Program-made: the position numbers and the translations under genes
From: Helianthus annuus
Lineage: Eukaryota > Streptophyta > Magnoliopsida > Asterales > Asteraceae
NCBI RefSeq assembly: GCF_002127325.2
Contig: NC_035448.2
Location: forward strand, 115,365,151-115,429,150
Direction of reading: 5' to 3'
DNA length: 64,000 nt
Shown here: piece by piece, positions 49,318 to 61,988 of the stretch
Numbering within the stretch: position 1 is the stretch's first letter
Layout: every line of letters begins with the position of its first letter
Notes under the pieces: model-generated
Seen by the model: the letters and a program-made list of their open reading frames with translations, nothing else
Database searches by the model: none
What the model was told of the DNA's origin: nothing

Positions 49318-51828
49318 TGTCACACCCCCAAATCCACCTGCGGAGTACTACCGCTTGGAGGAGTGACTGACCAGGATCCAGCCACCAATCATATTGAACA
49401 GGCATATAAGTAGTTATAAAAATCCAACCAATACAATTGGTGTTCAAACAAAGCATAGTTTAAGTTGCAAGCAGAAGCATAAGATTTAAAACCAAAACAT
49501 AAGTTCATTTGTTTCCAAGTTTAACATGGCACGCAGCTATCCATGTCCCACAACGACTCTCCTCCATGCAAGCTCCAGCTAAGTACCTATGGTCCTGCAA
49601 AGCATGTAGTAACGAGTCAACAACAAGTTGAGTGAGTTCACAGTTGGGTGTTCATTTTAGTTTGTTTCGAAAACAGTTTCCTTTATCTGGCATCCTGCCG
49701 TGGGGGTTACCCCATAGTTGAAAAACGTGACTTGTTTATTCCCGGTTACTCTAGCATTCCAGCCGTGGGGGCTACCCCGTGTTAGTTATCTGGCATTTCG
49801 GCCGTGGGGGCTACCCCATGTATACACTAGACTCGTTACCATATCGACTGCTGACTGTAGTCATGTTTATGTGCCCTGAAACTGTCAATGTCTATCATCA
49901 TTGACGTGCCCCAGATCCATTAGTTCACGCCCGTCCTCTGTGGCACGGTGTGAGGTTTGTCAGACCTAAATAGCGCTATCTAACTAATGACCCGCTCGCC
50001 ATTGGCCCGGCGATTAAGTCGATATAAAAGGAGGGACTTCGTGATAGAGTTTTGGTCTAGTACGAGTTATCTGTCCGTGAGGACGAGGAATTACATTCCT
50101 GAACCATTGCTGTCCTACCCAAGGAGGACGAGGAATCTACGTTCCTTAACCCCATTCCCAACTCAGGGAATCCCATGCTTTGTAGAGGGTGTGAACTCAC
50201 CTTGGTTTGCTCGGCAGATACACAGAAAGGTCAATCGGGTTGTAAGTGGTCAACTACGTCCTAACATAGATACCGTTCAAGTCAGGTTCAACCCAAGTAG
50301 TGCACGTATTATCTACACGTATTCATACAAAAGTAACGATCATGGCATACACGTCTATCATGGCAGTTCAACAATAGTGCACAACGTACTCAATTAACAG
50401 TAGTACATACGGCCCATATGCTCGGCCCAATTACTTAGGCCCGTAACAGTGTGGAAGTCCAAATAGCGTGTACATGCATATGGTCTCGAGTTGTAGCCTA
50501 CAAGATCTCGAGTCGCAACTGAGGTGGTTTCGGGTCATGCATGTATTGGTCTCGAGTCGCAACCGGACTCGCAAGCATGGTCTCGGGTCATGATGTTTGT
50601 GTGATGATCATGTGTGGTCTCGAGTCGAGACTAGGGGTTCTCGACTCGCAACCTGTGTCGCAATCTATGTTCTCGAGTTATCATGTTTATGGTCTCGAGT
50701 CGAAACCAAGGGTCTCGACTGGACACCTGCTGATCCTTCACAGTGTACTATCCAATAGAGTTTTGATTTCTTGCAACAATTGTGTACTATCCACTAAACA
50801 TGTTTTCTTGTCTAGTTATTAACCAAAATGGATCAAACAATCAGATTTCAAATATTCATAACACATTCATATCATACTCAACAAGTTCTTCATATATTCA
50901 AGTCATGTTCATGTTGATCATCAAACTTGTTCATCATATTTTAGGGTTTTTAGCATTAATCATAGTCATAACATGCATAACCATCAAAACACTTGAACAT
51001 ACTCATCTAATGGTTTCAAATCATCACATAACACCTCAACTCGACTCTACACTAATCCGATTAACATGATACTATCTAATACACATATGCAAGCCGGTTT
51101 CATGAACATTAACAACTAATGGTTTAAATCTCATTTAAACACAAGATATCATTAACCCATCATGCAATATATCCGAAATCAAGACATGTTAACCGATTAT
51201 CATCATCATACACATTAAGAACATCATCATGCTATTTCATCAAGGCAAGTAGCATCATTAGTCACATAAACACCTAGTGAGCATCTAGAAACACTAACCG
51301 ATTGTGAAAGGCACCGAGATGGTAAAGAAGATGAATAAAATGGAGTGTCCGAGTGTTGGTGATGAGCTTGACCGAGTTCTTGTTGATTCCGATTTGATCC
51401 GAGAGATAGGAGGGGAGGTGATGCTTGATTCTCTAGGGTTGAAGGTTTCTCTAGAGAGAGAGTGTGTAGGAGAAGGTGTGTGTGAGAGTGAGTGTGTTGT
51501 CCAAAGAAATGGCGAACATGGCTATCCACTAAGGTTATATATCCGTTCTAAGTAGTGCACCCTAAAGGGCTTTCGGTTGGGTTAAATGAGGTGCGTGGCC
51601 CATCCAGCCCACTGTTTCATTATTCACTCGAGACCGCATGGTCTCGAGTCGGGTTCTTGGTTCTCGGCTCACTTATACATATATATACATACTATACATA
51701 TAAGCACACACATAATCACATAAAAGGTTCACTTATATCATTTACTAAATTGACAAGTTAGCTAGTCACATAATGTTCAAGCATGTTACATCGAGATACA
51801 ATGAAGGGTTCTAAATTTCGAGTTGTCA
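49318..51828 (-). repeat. Chr-G LTR 2, shared between G1 and G2
   Basis: The LTR is 2,511 bp and nearly identical to LTR 1, with only scattered single-base changes seen by eye. It serves as the 5' LTR of G1, and G2 starts on its other side with a polypurine tract, as if it were also a 3' LTR. The same repeated motifs are present (49686-49820 and 50480-50725). Confidence 0.9.
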
Positions 51829-53547
51829 CATCATCCCCAAGTTGAAAGAAATTTCGTCCCGAAATTTGGTAAGCACTCACTGAGGAAGCTAGTTAAGTTG
51901 TATGGTTTTCCCGGTTTTCCTGGGGTGTCACATCCTCCCCCCGTTGATCTGGAATTTCGCCCCGAAATTCCGTAGCTTCAGCCTCAGTAGTGGTCGTACT
52001 GTTTGCGAACAGTTGGGGATACTTTTGTTTCATCTGATCTTCGCGCTCCCAGGTGAACTCTGGGCCGCGACGTGAGTTCCAACGAACTCGAACGAGAGGT
52101 ATTCTAGTGCTCTTGAGGACCTTAACATCCTGGTCCGTGATTTCAACTGGTTCCTCGACGAATCGTAACTGCTCGTCGATAGTGAGTTCCTTCAGAGGAA
52201 CTATGTGGGTCTCATCTGACAGACACTTCTTCAGATTCGACACGTGAAAAACGTTGTGAACTGCACCGAGTTCTGCTGGTAAGTTTAGTCTGTAGGCCAC
52301 CCTGCCTATCTTCTCAATGATTTCGAAAGGTCCAACGTATCGTGGGTTAAGTTTGCCCCGTTTACCAAAACGAACCACACCCTTCCAGGGTGAAACTTTG
52401 AGTAGTACCCGCTCCCCAACCTAGAGCTCTAGTGGTTTCCTGCCCTTATCGGCGTAGACTTTCTGACGGTCACGAGCTGCCGCCATGCGTTTTCGTATCT
52501 GAGCAATCCGTTCAGTAGTGTCCAACACGTGTTCCGGACCAGTGATCTGACTATCCCCCACCTCTGCCCAACAAAGAGGTGACCGGCATTTACGTCCGTA
52601 CAATGCCTCAAACGGAGCATCTTTAATGCTGGTGTGGTAGCTGTTATTGTACGAGAATTCCACAAGTGGCAGATGCTTTTCCCAGCTGTTGCCAAAGTCG
52701 ATTACACATGCACGAAGCATGTCTTCTAAGGTCTGAATAGTGCGCTCGGACTGCCCGTCCGTCTGAGGGTGATACGCTGTGCTCATATCTAAACGTGAGC
52801 CAAAGGACTTGTGCATTGCTTGCCACAGCTCTGAAGTAAAACGTGCATATCGATCGGAGATAATAGATGTGGGCACCCCGTGCCTCGAAACAACTTCCTT
52901 GAGGTATATTTCCGCTAGAGTGGATAATTTATCCGTTTCCTTGATCGCCAAGAAGTGTGCGGATTTTGTGAGTCGATCCACGATCACCCAAATAGTATCG
53001 TTTCCGCGCTGAGATCTAGGTAGGCCAGTAACGAAATCCATGGAAATTTGCTCCCATTTCCATTGTGGTATCTCTGGTTGCTGGAGTAGGCCTGAGGGTT
53101 TCTGATATTCTGTCTTGACTCGCGCACAAGTCAAACACTTGCTGACGTAAGTTGCTATGTGGGCCTTCATGCTAGGCCACTAATACGTAGTTTTAATATC
53201 GTGGTACATCTTATCCGAACCAGGGTGTACCGAGTAGCGGGACTTGTGTGCCTCATCCATCACAAGTTCTCGTAGGTTGCCATAGAGTGGAACCCAAATG
53301 CGTCCTGTTACGTAGTAAGCACCGTCTTCCTTTTGTTCTAAACGTTGTCTTGACCCACGTAGGGCTTCAGCCCTGACGTTCTCTGGTTTCAGTGCTTCCA
53401 TCTGAACAGCTCGTATTTGGGAAGGTAGACTAGAATGGATCGTGAGTTGCAAAGCTCGCACGCGCTTAGGCGCAGTATCCTTTCGACTGAGGGCGGCAGC
53501 CACAACATTGGCCTTGCCCGAATGATACCTGATGGAGCACTCATAGT
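51829..53547 (-). pseudogene. pol: Chr-G copy 2 (G2), 3' part of pol, interrupted by Tat-D
   Basis: It repeats 44234-45950: polypurine tract, chromodomain-like end, integrase and the approach to RNase H. Stops are at about 52421 (TAG in the integrase C-terminal part) and about 53180. The integrase keeps VIVDRLTKS and GQSERTIQT but has ISDRYARF. Tat-D interrupts it after ATAGT (53543-53547), and it resumes at 62712. Confidence 0.9.
53543..53547. other. Target-site duplication of Tat-D, left copy (ATAGT)
   Basis: ATAGT is repeated at 62707-62711, on the far side of Tat-D. The Chr-G2 sequence reads on after it. Confidence 0.95.
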
Positions 53548-54265
53548 TGTTTTGGTCAAAAATCACTTAAAGATAATGCAACCAAACTTTATGTAAACGG
53601 GGAATGATGCTTGGTATGATGAACAAAGTGAAGGATCACTCAAATGTAAAATGCATAAGTGACACAAGGATTTATACGAGGAAAAAGCCCTTGATCAATG
53701 AATGATCTCCGGCATAAAAAACCTCGGGTGATGGAAACTACCGATCACCAAACTTCAATATAACAAATAATGGTTACAACTTCGGATGGTAACGAGCTAG
53801 GTACAAGGATCACTATAGTATCGTATGCTAAAGCGTGTGAGAAATGTGTGTGTTCTTGCGAATGCTCAAGAGTACCATTTATACAAGTGTATGTGGTTCT
53901 ATTTTAGGCAAATCACCTAACTACTAGCTCGTTACCCCTTTAGAAATAGAAGTAAATTTAGCCTAAATAATCACCCTTGAATTGTGCTGAGTTTCCATAT
54001 TTGTCATAACGTCCATCTTTGATTATGCATGTGCGAGATTAGCGTGATAGATTCCTTGTTTACGTTGCTAAGACCGGATCCAACTCGTAATTCCTGCAAG
54101 ATAATATTAAGTCCAAAGAGAACAGTCGTTAGTATGAGGATCCTTGGAATGATCCGTGATCCTGATCCTGGAGCTCCTCTGAGGATCACTATCTGCCAAA
54201 GAAACAAGGATCACTTGTTAGGATCACATGTAAGGATCATAGGTCATAAAAATCCAGCCCTAACA
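53548..54265 (-). repeat. Tat-D 3' LTR
   Basis: The LTR is 718 bp; on the plus strand it runs from TGTTTTGGTC to AGCCCTAACA. The minus strand has TATAAAT at 53883-53877. Confidence 0.95.
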
Positions 54266-54278
54266 ATTGCCCCCAAAA
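54266..54278 (-). other. Tat-D polypurine tract
   Basis: On the minus strand TTTTGGGGGCAAT abuts the 3' LTR. Confidence 0.8.
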
Positions 54279-54421
54279 TATAAGGAGTATTTATGTAATA
54301 TAAACGAGTTATATTTTGCTGAATCTTATCTCTAACTAACTCAACGGATATATAGCCGTTAAGGTGGAACTATCCGTTATGGTCTGACGTCATGGAGGTG
54401 ACAACCCTGCACAATCATGAT

Positions 54422-54429
54422 TATAAATA
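54422..54429 (+). promoter_or_regulatory. Likely TATA box of the Tat-D antisense gene
   Basis: TATAAATA lies 148 bp before the ATG at 54570, in the same ATCATGATTATAAATAG context as the other copies. The rest of 54279-54569 is leader. Confidence 0.6.
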
Positions 54430-54569
54430 GAAATAGGGATAGGATCGAATGCATTTAAATTTAAAGCAACTCCCTTTATAACCGTATTCAGAAGATCAAC
54501 CAGGTATTCTCCTTTTCATCTTCTTCTCTCTTGCTCTGTTTTTCTTCTTCTTCTATTCTTCTGTAAAAG

Positions 54570-56173
54570 ATGTTGCTCCGGAACTCCCCCTGCAAGGATC
54601 CTAAGAAGAACAGCCCCTTAAAGGGTCAAGGGATCATCAAAGATTCCCCCACCGAGAGGTGTTGCTTCACCGACCCTCAAATCGATAAAATCCGTCGTTG
54701 TTTCCCGGCGGAAACCCTTTTCAAGTCTTTTAGTCCTACCGCTCTGAGTGATTTCATCTCTGAGACTTGGGTAGCTTTCCCGGTCACTCCTTTCTTGATA
54801 GGATATTCGTATCCTTTTCCTCAGTTCACCCAATCCTTTTTCTCCCTTACCGGCATCTGCTATATCCAGGCGATGCCGATGATCTGGAGGGTGTTATACA
54901 CCCTTGAGAGGATCATTGAACAAGAAGGGATTGACCTCGGCATGGCGGAGTTGGCTGAGATGTATGATCTTACCACTTTTGGATCCCATCGATATTTGTT
55001 CAAACGAAAAACTGGAGAGGATCACCCTGTTTTCAAAGTTACCAAGAACGACACGAACTGGAAGCGACGATTCTTTTTTGTTAGGAGAGATTCCATCCCT
55101 AATGGGAAGGATTTGACCAAGGAGTGGGCTACCCATGGTAGGATAGAGGATCCTGGAAGGATCACCATAGAATTTGTTCCTTAAGATAAGGAGCACTAAC
55201 TTTTTCTCGTTTATTGTGCAGCTATATCTGTTGCTCATCTTAGGTTGACTCCTGCTGCAAAAGAGAGACTCTTGGCCTTTAGGAAGCTTGATCCGGAGAC
55301 AAGAACTTTTCAGGTTGCCATCCAGGATTCTCAAGAAGTATCCTCTGCCTCTGTCACAATGTCAAGTAAGTATCCTCATTTGAAAAGTAATTCGATGTAG
55401 GATTTTCAAATTTAATTAGAATACTTATCTTATTTTGGTTGTGTAGATGCTGGGAAATCCTCTAAGTCTGCTTCAAAGTTTGGCATTGATGATCTTACAA
55501 ATGTCAAATCCTCAAGGAAGAAGACTCCTGCTGCTAGCCCAACTGCTTCAGCCCCTAAAGCACCTATCAGGGGTAAAGGAAAGAAGAGGAAGGCCTCTGA
55601 AGCCGAGGATTTCCAAGGTCTGCCCCTGCTGCGTCAACAGTTTCTGGATTACGTCAACGAGGTAAGGATCACTGCCCCTGTTTGTGTATACTTTGGTGTC
55701 TGAGGATTACTTGTTTCTGATGTTATGCCTTGTCTTCCTTGCAGAAATTTGCTGAGATAGAGACGTATGCTGGCCACGTCGAGGATCAAGACCGCCAGAT
55801 TGCTGACCTCCAACGAGTGGGTGTGCTGAAGGATCTTAAGATAGCTGATCTTGAGAAGGAGCTCCGGGCCACTAAGGATAATGCTGCCAGGATGCTGATC
55901 AATTTTGATTATGAAAAGCATGAGATCACCCAGGATGCCAAGGTCTCCGCTGCAATAACCATGTATAAGATCCGGCTGCAGATGGCTATGGAGGCTTAGG
56001 ATCCTGCCTTCGACAAAAGCACATGGGATGTAGAGGGTTGGAAGGCGAGGCTGGCAGAGTTGGAGGATGATGATGAAGCTGAGGAGATCCCGATGCTTGA
56101 GGGTGGTGATGCTGGCAAGGATCAGGGTGGAGAGGCAAGTGGAGCCGGTGGTGATGGTGCAGCGAAGGATTGA
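54570..56173 (+). pseudogene. Tat-D antisense gene, four exons, one premature stop
   Basis: Exons are 54570-55137, 55222-55365, 55447-55661 and 55745-56173, with lengths (568, 144, 215, 429) equal to Tat-A and all splice sites kept. In exon 4 a TAG at 55997-55999 stands where Tat-A and Tat-B have CAG, so the coiled coil would be cut and the acidic tail lost. Beyond it the frame remains open to TGA at 56171-56173. Exon 1, with the plant 'putative gypsy type transposon' domain, is intact. The truncated protein, still with the basic KGKKRKASE segment, could be made. Confidence 0.75.
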
Positions 56174-57556
56174 GCTGCAGGATTGGGCGATGAAGGAAAC
56201 TTCTAGACATAGCCGGAGCCCAATTTTTTTTTTGTTTGGTGGTTGTTGATGTTTTAAAACAATTATGGTCTGTAACTCGAACAATAGGTTTAGGGTTGAG
56301 GATCCAGGATCCTTCAGACAATAGGTAGGATTACAAATGGTGGATGGATCCTCTGTTTGGGGGATGAAGCCATTGTGATCCTGCCGCCTTTTAATTTCCT
56401 GCATGCTATGACCGCACAGAGAATGGACACCCTTTGCCAACCCATGTGGACGGGCCACGTTTTGCTGGTAGAAACGTAGGTTGGCAATTTTGACAACTTA
56501 TGAAGGGTTTTAAACCTTTGTTAATAAAATAACTCTAATCTTTTTGGCTTATCTTGTGTTGTTATCCTTTTAATTTCCAATTGTTTTGATATATACTTGT
56601 GAGAAAAGCTTAATCAAATTATGTTTAAGAAGTTTAGGATACGATCCAGGATCAAGTATCCTATAGTTGAAAACTTCCAAAAAGTAATTCATTTTAAGGA
56701 TCATGGGCCAGTTGTCAAGGTATAAGGGTTATTCAAATGAATAATGAATGAAATTAAAAATAGTTAAGGATCATACCTGAGGATCCAAGTTAGGATCCTA
56801 ACCTTTAATCAGGATAACCATAAGTAAAACTTTAATGGATAATAAGGATTAAGGATCCTTAACTGTTTAACTTCGAAAACCTGAAAAATGGAATATAACT
56901 TGGGACTAAGCCAATATAAAAGATAAGTTAGTAACTGGGGACAAGCCCAAAGGATAATTGGGGACAAGCCCAAAGGATAACTGGGGACAAGCCCAAAGGA
57001 TCACTGGGGACAAGCCCGAAGGATAACTGGGGACAAGCCCAAGGATCGTATGTAAACTGGAGTATGGCCCTTACTGGCGACTATCCAAACTTAGTGACAT
57101 GAAAATGCCAAAACCTTAGCTAACGTGAAGACGTTATAAACCTTAGGAACGGATGTATGGTACGTCTACCATTATACGTAGGATCCTAGGTATAGCCAGT
57201 ACGATGAGGTTATCGGCCCCTAAAGCGAGTACTGGTCCCAAAGACGTGAACTATACCAGGATCATCGTGCGCTACAGGCGAAAACTGGGGACAAGCCCAA
57301 GGATAACTGGGGTTGAACCCAAGGATCTGAGTTGCTTCTGAAGATTGTTGACATTATGCTAAGGATACCTGGACTTATCAGAACTCAAAATCTCGTGAGA
57401 GAAGGATGAAGGATACATGATCCTTATCCTTAAATAAGAAGATATGTAAATAAGAGTTCAAGCTTAGGACATTACCAGAGTAAGGATCATTGATGCTTCA
57501 GGGATCCTTGAAGGATACTTCCAATGTAAGGATCACTCATGCCAGAAGGATCATGC
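56174..57556. other. Tat-D non-coding region between antisense gene and pol
   Basis: It holds the stop-proximal hairpin (56182-56224), the long inverted repeat (56434-56487, one arm slightly damaged), a minisatellite of about five CTGGGGACAAGCCCAAAGGAT units (56934-57045), and the twin hairpins (57095-57110 and 57120-57137) with some mismatches. No gene. Confidence 0.7.
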
Positions 57557-59172
57557 TTACATGAAATATTTTTTCAAGTGGACAGCATTCCAGGCTCTTG
57601 GTAACAGATTACCTTCCATGGTAAGCAATCTATATGCCCCCTTTCCTGCTCCGGCTTCCTTTTGTAAATCACTACTGAAATCAGCCACAAAGTCTGCTAA
57701 TGCTTGGGATTTGATGGCTGTTCTAGGCTCATATCTTATATCATGGGCACTAAGCTTTACTGCCCACTTAGCCATTCTGTCGGACATCTCTGGTTTCCTG
57801 AGGACATTCTTAATTGGAAAATTAGTTCTAACAACAATAACATGGGTTTCAAAATAATGTCTTAGTTTAGTAGATGCCATAATCAGTGCAAGAATAAGTT
57901 TTTCAAGGTGTGAATACCTGGATTCAGCATCAAGTAAACTCTTACTTACATAATAGACAGGATATTGTGTACCTTCATGATCCTTAACAAGGACTGCACT
58001 TACTGCTTTTGAGGATACCGCAAGGTATAAGGATAACACATCTCCTTTTTCTGGTTTCATCAATGCTGGTGCTGAGGACATGTATTCTTTTAGGGCTTGT
58101 AAAGCATTCTCATGCTTTTCAGTCCATTCGAATTTCTTGTTCTTTCTTAGGATATCATAGAATTCTTTACACTTTTCTGAGGATTTGGATATAAATCTGT
58201 TTAAAGCTGCTATCCTGCCTGTTAGTCTTTGCACATCCTTAGCGTTGGCAGGGGATTTGATATTCACCAATGCTTTGATTTGTTCCGGGCTTGCTTCAAT
58301 GCCCCTCTGGGTTACCATATATCCTAAGAATTTACCTGCTTTAACACCAAAGTGACATTTTGAAGGATTAAGCTTCATGTTATAATTATCAAGGATATCA
58401 AATGCTTCCTCCAAGTCCCTTAGGTGATCCTCAGCTTTTTTGGATTTCACCACCATATCGTCTATGTACACTTCCATAGTTTGTCCAATTTGATCTTTGA
58501 ACATCATATTCACTAGCCTTTGATATGTTGCACCTGCATTTCTTAATCCAAAAGGCATAGCAATATAACAATATAAACCGGTTGGGGTCGTAAAGGCCGT
58601 ATCCTCTTGGTCAGATGGTTCCATCTGAATTTGTTGGAATCCAGATGATGCATCCATAAAGGTTAACAGTTCATGACCCGCCGTTGCATCCACCATGGAG
58701 TCAATGTGGGGTAATGGGAAAGGATCCTTGGGACATGCCTTATTCAAATCAGTGAAATCGACACATACCCTCCACTTTCCATTTTTCTTTTGAACAACAA
58801 CCACATTGGCTAGCCATTTTGGATACTTCACTTCTCTAATCATACCTGCTCGTAGTAATCTTTCTACCTCTTCCTGGATAATGGCATTTCTTTCTGGTGC
58901 AAACTTCCTCCTTTTTTGATGGATTAGTTTAATTGACCTGTCAATGCCAAGTTTATGAGTGATAATATCCTTAGATATACCTGTCATATCCTCATGTTTC
59001 CATGCAATGGTAGATTTTCTTCTTTTGAGGAAGGATACTATGTCTTCTTTCATTTTATCAAGGATCCCTGATCCGATGTAGATTTTGGATTCAGGATCAT
59101 CAGGATCCAAGAGGATTTCGTCACATCCTGCTCTCTTGCCTCCAAGACACCCCTTGGAGGATACTTTAATTG
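57557..59172 (-). pseudogene. pol: Tat-D pol: reverse transcriptase and first RNase H only
   Basis: It follows the leaky UAG at 59175-59173. One G is missing near 59126 (GATGTGACG against GATGTGGACG), which puts the remaining pol out of frame with gag. Reverse transcriptase (VCVDFTDLNKACPKD, VYIDDMVVK) and the degenerate RNase H are complete. At 57652-57658 the sequence jumps from FSSDLQKEA directly to GKGAYRLLTMEG near the pol C-terminus. The missing 1,689 bp (17259 to 18948 in Tat-A) encode the second RNase H and all integrase catalytic residues. Confidence 0.93.
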
Positions 59173-59181
59173 CTATTGCTC
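59170..59181 (-). promoter_or_regulatory. Tobamovirus-type leaky stop, Tat-D
   Basis: On the minus strand: CAATAGCAATTA, with the TAG at 59175-59173. It is identical to Tat-A and Tat-B. Confidence 0.7.
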
Positions 59182-61909
59182 CCTTGATTTCGAGGCTGGT
59201 TTCATTGATGAGGTGTAACAATCCTTAGCCTCCTGTTGATCACTATCGATCTTGATTATTCCCCATGGGCTAGGGAGCTTCACACACTGATGGTAGGTGG
59301 ATGGGACTGCCTTCATATCGTGTATCCAGGGCCTGCCAAGGATAACATTACAGCAAGACAAACAGTCAATAACACAAAACTTTTGATAATTATGTAGTCC
59401 TTCCACATAAATTGGGAGTTTGATGTCCCCCAGGGTTTTCTTAGTTTCGCCACTAAATCCTACAAGCACGGAGGATCTTGGTGTGATATCTGATTCAGGG
59501 ATACCCATTTTCTTCAGAACATCAAGCTGGATAATGTTTACTGAGCTTCCACCGTCAATAAGGATCCTGCGGACAAAATGGTTAGAAATAAAAAGAGTAA
59601 TAACTAAACTATCATGATGAGGATCCTGGATGTTAATTCTATCATCCTCATCAAAGGTTATGATTTTTCCTTCCGAGACACTCGATGTTCGAATAGGTCT
59701 TTCTCCGTTATCCATTTTAGCTTCCTTTGCATGCCTTTTAGCTGCTGAGAAGGATGTACCACAGATGTCTGATCCTCCAGAAATAAAGTTGATCACTTGT
59801 GCATCTACCGGAGGAGCTGGAGCTTTCTCAGGGATCCTTTCAGGATCCTGAGTCCTTTGCTTTTTTCTTCCCAACAATTCTTTCAAATGCCCCTTGCTCA
59901 GCAGATATCCAATTTCCTTTCGTAATGCGATGCATTCCTCTGTCAAATGCCCAAAATTTTCATGGTATGCACACCACTTTGATTTATCTTTAGTTGCGGT
60001 TGTTTTGTCATTTTTTCTGGGCCATCTGGCCTTTTCTCCTAGATTCTGCATTGCAAGGATTAGTTCATGATTATCAACGGAAAAACAGTATTCAGAAATT
60101 GGAGGATAATCTTCATCATCCTCTTCTTGGTCTACAGCATGCACATTCTGATTGTCAGTTCTGTTATAGGATTTGAATTTGTTGCCTTTGAAAGAGGATC
60201 CTTGCTTTTCTTGTTTTGAGGATCCTACTTGTCTCTCCTGGATCCTCTTGTCATCCTCTAGCCGGATGAACCTGAGTGCCCGAGTTCTTACTTCGTCTAG
60301 GTTCCTGCATGGTGTCATAACAAGATCATCATAGAACAATGAATCCTTAAGCAATCCCATCTTGAAGGCCTCAACAGCTGTGGCCACATCCAAGTTAGGA
60401 ATGTCCAAGGATTCTTTACTAAATTTGGTTATATAATCCCTTAATGATTCATTATGACCCTGAGTTATCCTATATAAATCACTAGTCAATCGTTCAAATT
60501 TTCTGCTACAAGAAAATTGATTATTGAATAGGTTAACTAAATTAGCAAACGAAGTAATAGAGTAAGGGGGAAGACTTAGCAGCCATTTAAGAGCTGATCC
60601 AGTAAGACTGGATCCAAATCCCTTGCACAGGCATGCTTCCTTTAACCTTTCTGGAATAGGATTGATCTCCATCCTCTCCCTGTATTGTGCTATGTGTTCC
60701 TCAGGATCCGTTGTACCATCATACAGCTTCATAGTAGGGATATGGAATCTTTTGGGTATCTCAGCATCACAAATTGGTGGTGCAAAACGAGATACCTTAT
60801 GGCTTCCATCTGCAATCTCCGGGATAGGTTTGACTATCCCTGGAACACTTGATATCATATCCTTCAGTTTTTTGTAGTTCTCTGGCCATAGCATGATTGA
60901 TACCTGTATCCTGCATGAATCCATGGTTAGTGGTAAGAGAATTATTGAAAGTATTACCTCCCATCGGGTTCAAGTTAGGAACATTGGATGTGAATCCATA
61001 TTGCTGGGATTCTGGGATGATGGATGGACCAGTGGAAGCAATGGACTGCATTGGAATAAAATCTCCTTGATGGACATCTGGACTTCCTGTTTGCAAATTC
61101 TTCAAGGATCCTGGTATCTGAAGGGATCCCTGAATATGGGATGATCCTGGAACTAAGGAGGATCCTTGAACCTGGGATAATCCTGGAACGAAGGAGGATC
61201 CTTGAACCTGGGATGATCCTGGAACGAAGGAGGATCCTTGAACCTGGGATGATCCTGGAACGAAGGAGGATCCTTGAACCTGGGATGATCCTGGAACGAA
61301 GGAGGATCCTTGAACCTGGGATAATCCTGGAACGAAGGAGGATCCTTGAACCTGGGATGATCCTGGAACGAAGGAGGATCCTTGAACCTGGGATAATCCT
61401 GGAACGAAGGAGGATCCTGAGTTCATGAAGGATCCCATATGCTGAGTATAGGATCCTGCCGGTTGGAAATATGATCCTGATGCCTGAGTCACTACTGCTG
61501 GGCCGAAATGCACTCCTCTTAATCCACCCATATGTTGAACGTATGGGGCCTCTGATGGCTGTGAAGTAACCATCGGAGTATCAAAATTCAAAGATTTGGG
61601 CATTAGTGGGGAATGATCCTCTGCCGTTTTCTTTTGCCTTTTGAGATCTCCGATTTCCTTGAGGATCCTGTCATTAATTTCATCCTGCTGCTGCATACGA
61701 TCCCTTATCTGCAAAATCAAAGTAAATATATCACTAGTACTGGGAGCAGAAGAAGTTAGAGCAGAAGATGAAGGTTTAGAGAAGATAGGAGTTGGTCTCT
61801 TCTCAGCATTTTTCTGAGATCCAGCTGGTGGTGGAGGCAAAGGTGGAATGCCATTAGATGAATTGACTGCAGACATCGCTGTGGAAGTATTTTTCAACGA
61901 CGAAACCAT
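59173..61909 (-). pseudogene. gag: Tat-D gag-protease, one frameshift
   Basis: It starts MVSSLKNTSTA at 61909. An N-terminal region with eight GSSFVPG(S/L)SQVQ repeats leads to ...MARELQK, where one extra A in a run (about 60868-60873) shifts the frame. From there Gag continues open, through the capsid region, zinc motif (WCAYH...GHLTEEC) and protease (LIDGGSSVNI), to the leaky UAG. Apart from that single base it would be complete. Confidence 0.92.
61130..61417 (-). repeat. 36-bp gag minisatellite, eight units, Tat-D
   Basis: This is the longest of the three gag arrays. Each unit contains GGATCC and encodes GSSFVPG(S/L)SQVQ. Confidence 0.9.
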
Positions 61910-61967
61910 GCAACACTTCCGGAATGATCACCAACAGAAAAATTTCCTTATGAATAAAGCACCAATT

Positions 61968-61985
61968 GCCCCACGGTGGGCGCCA
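61968..61985 (-). other. Tat-D primer-binding site
   Basis: On the minus strand TGGCGCCCACCGTGGGGC, as in Tat-B. Confidence 0.85.
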
Positions 61986-61988
61986 AAC

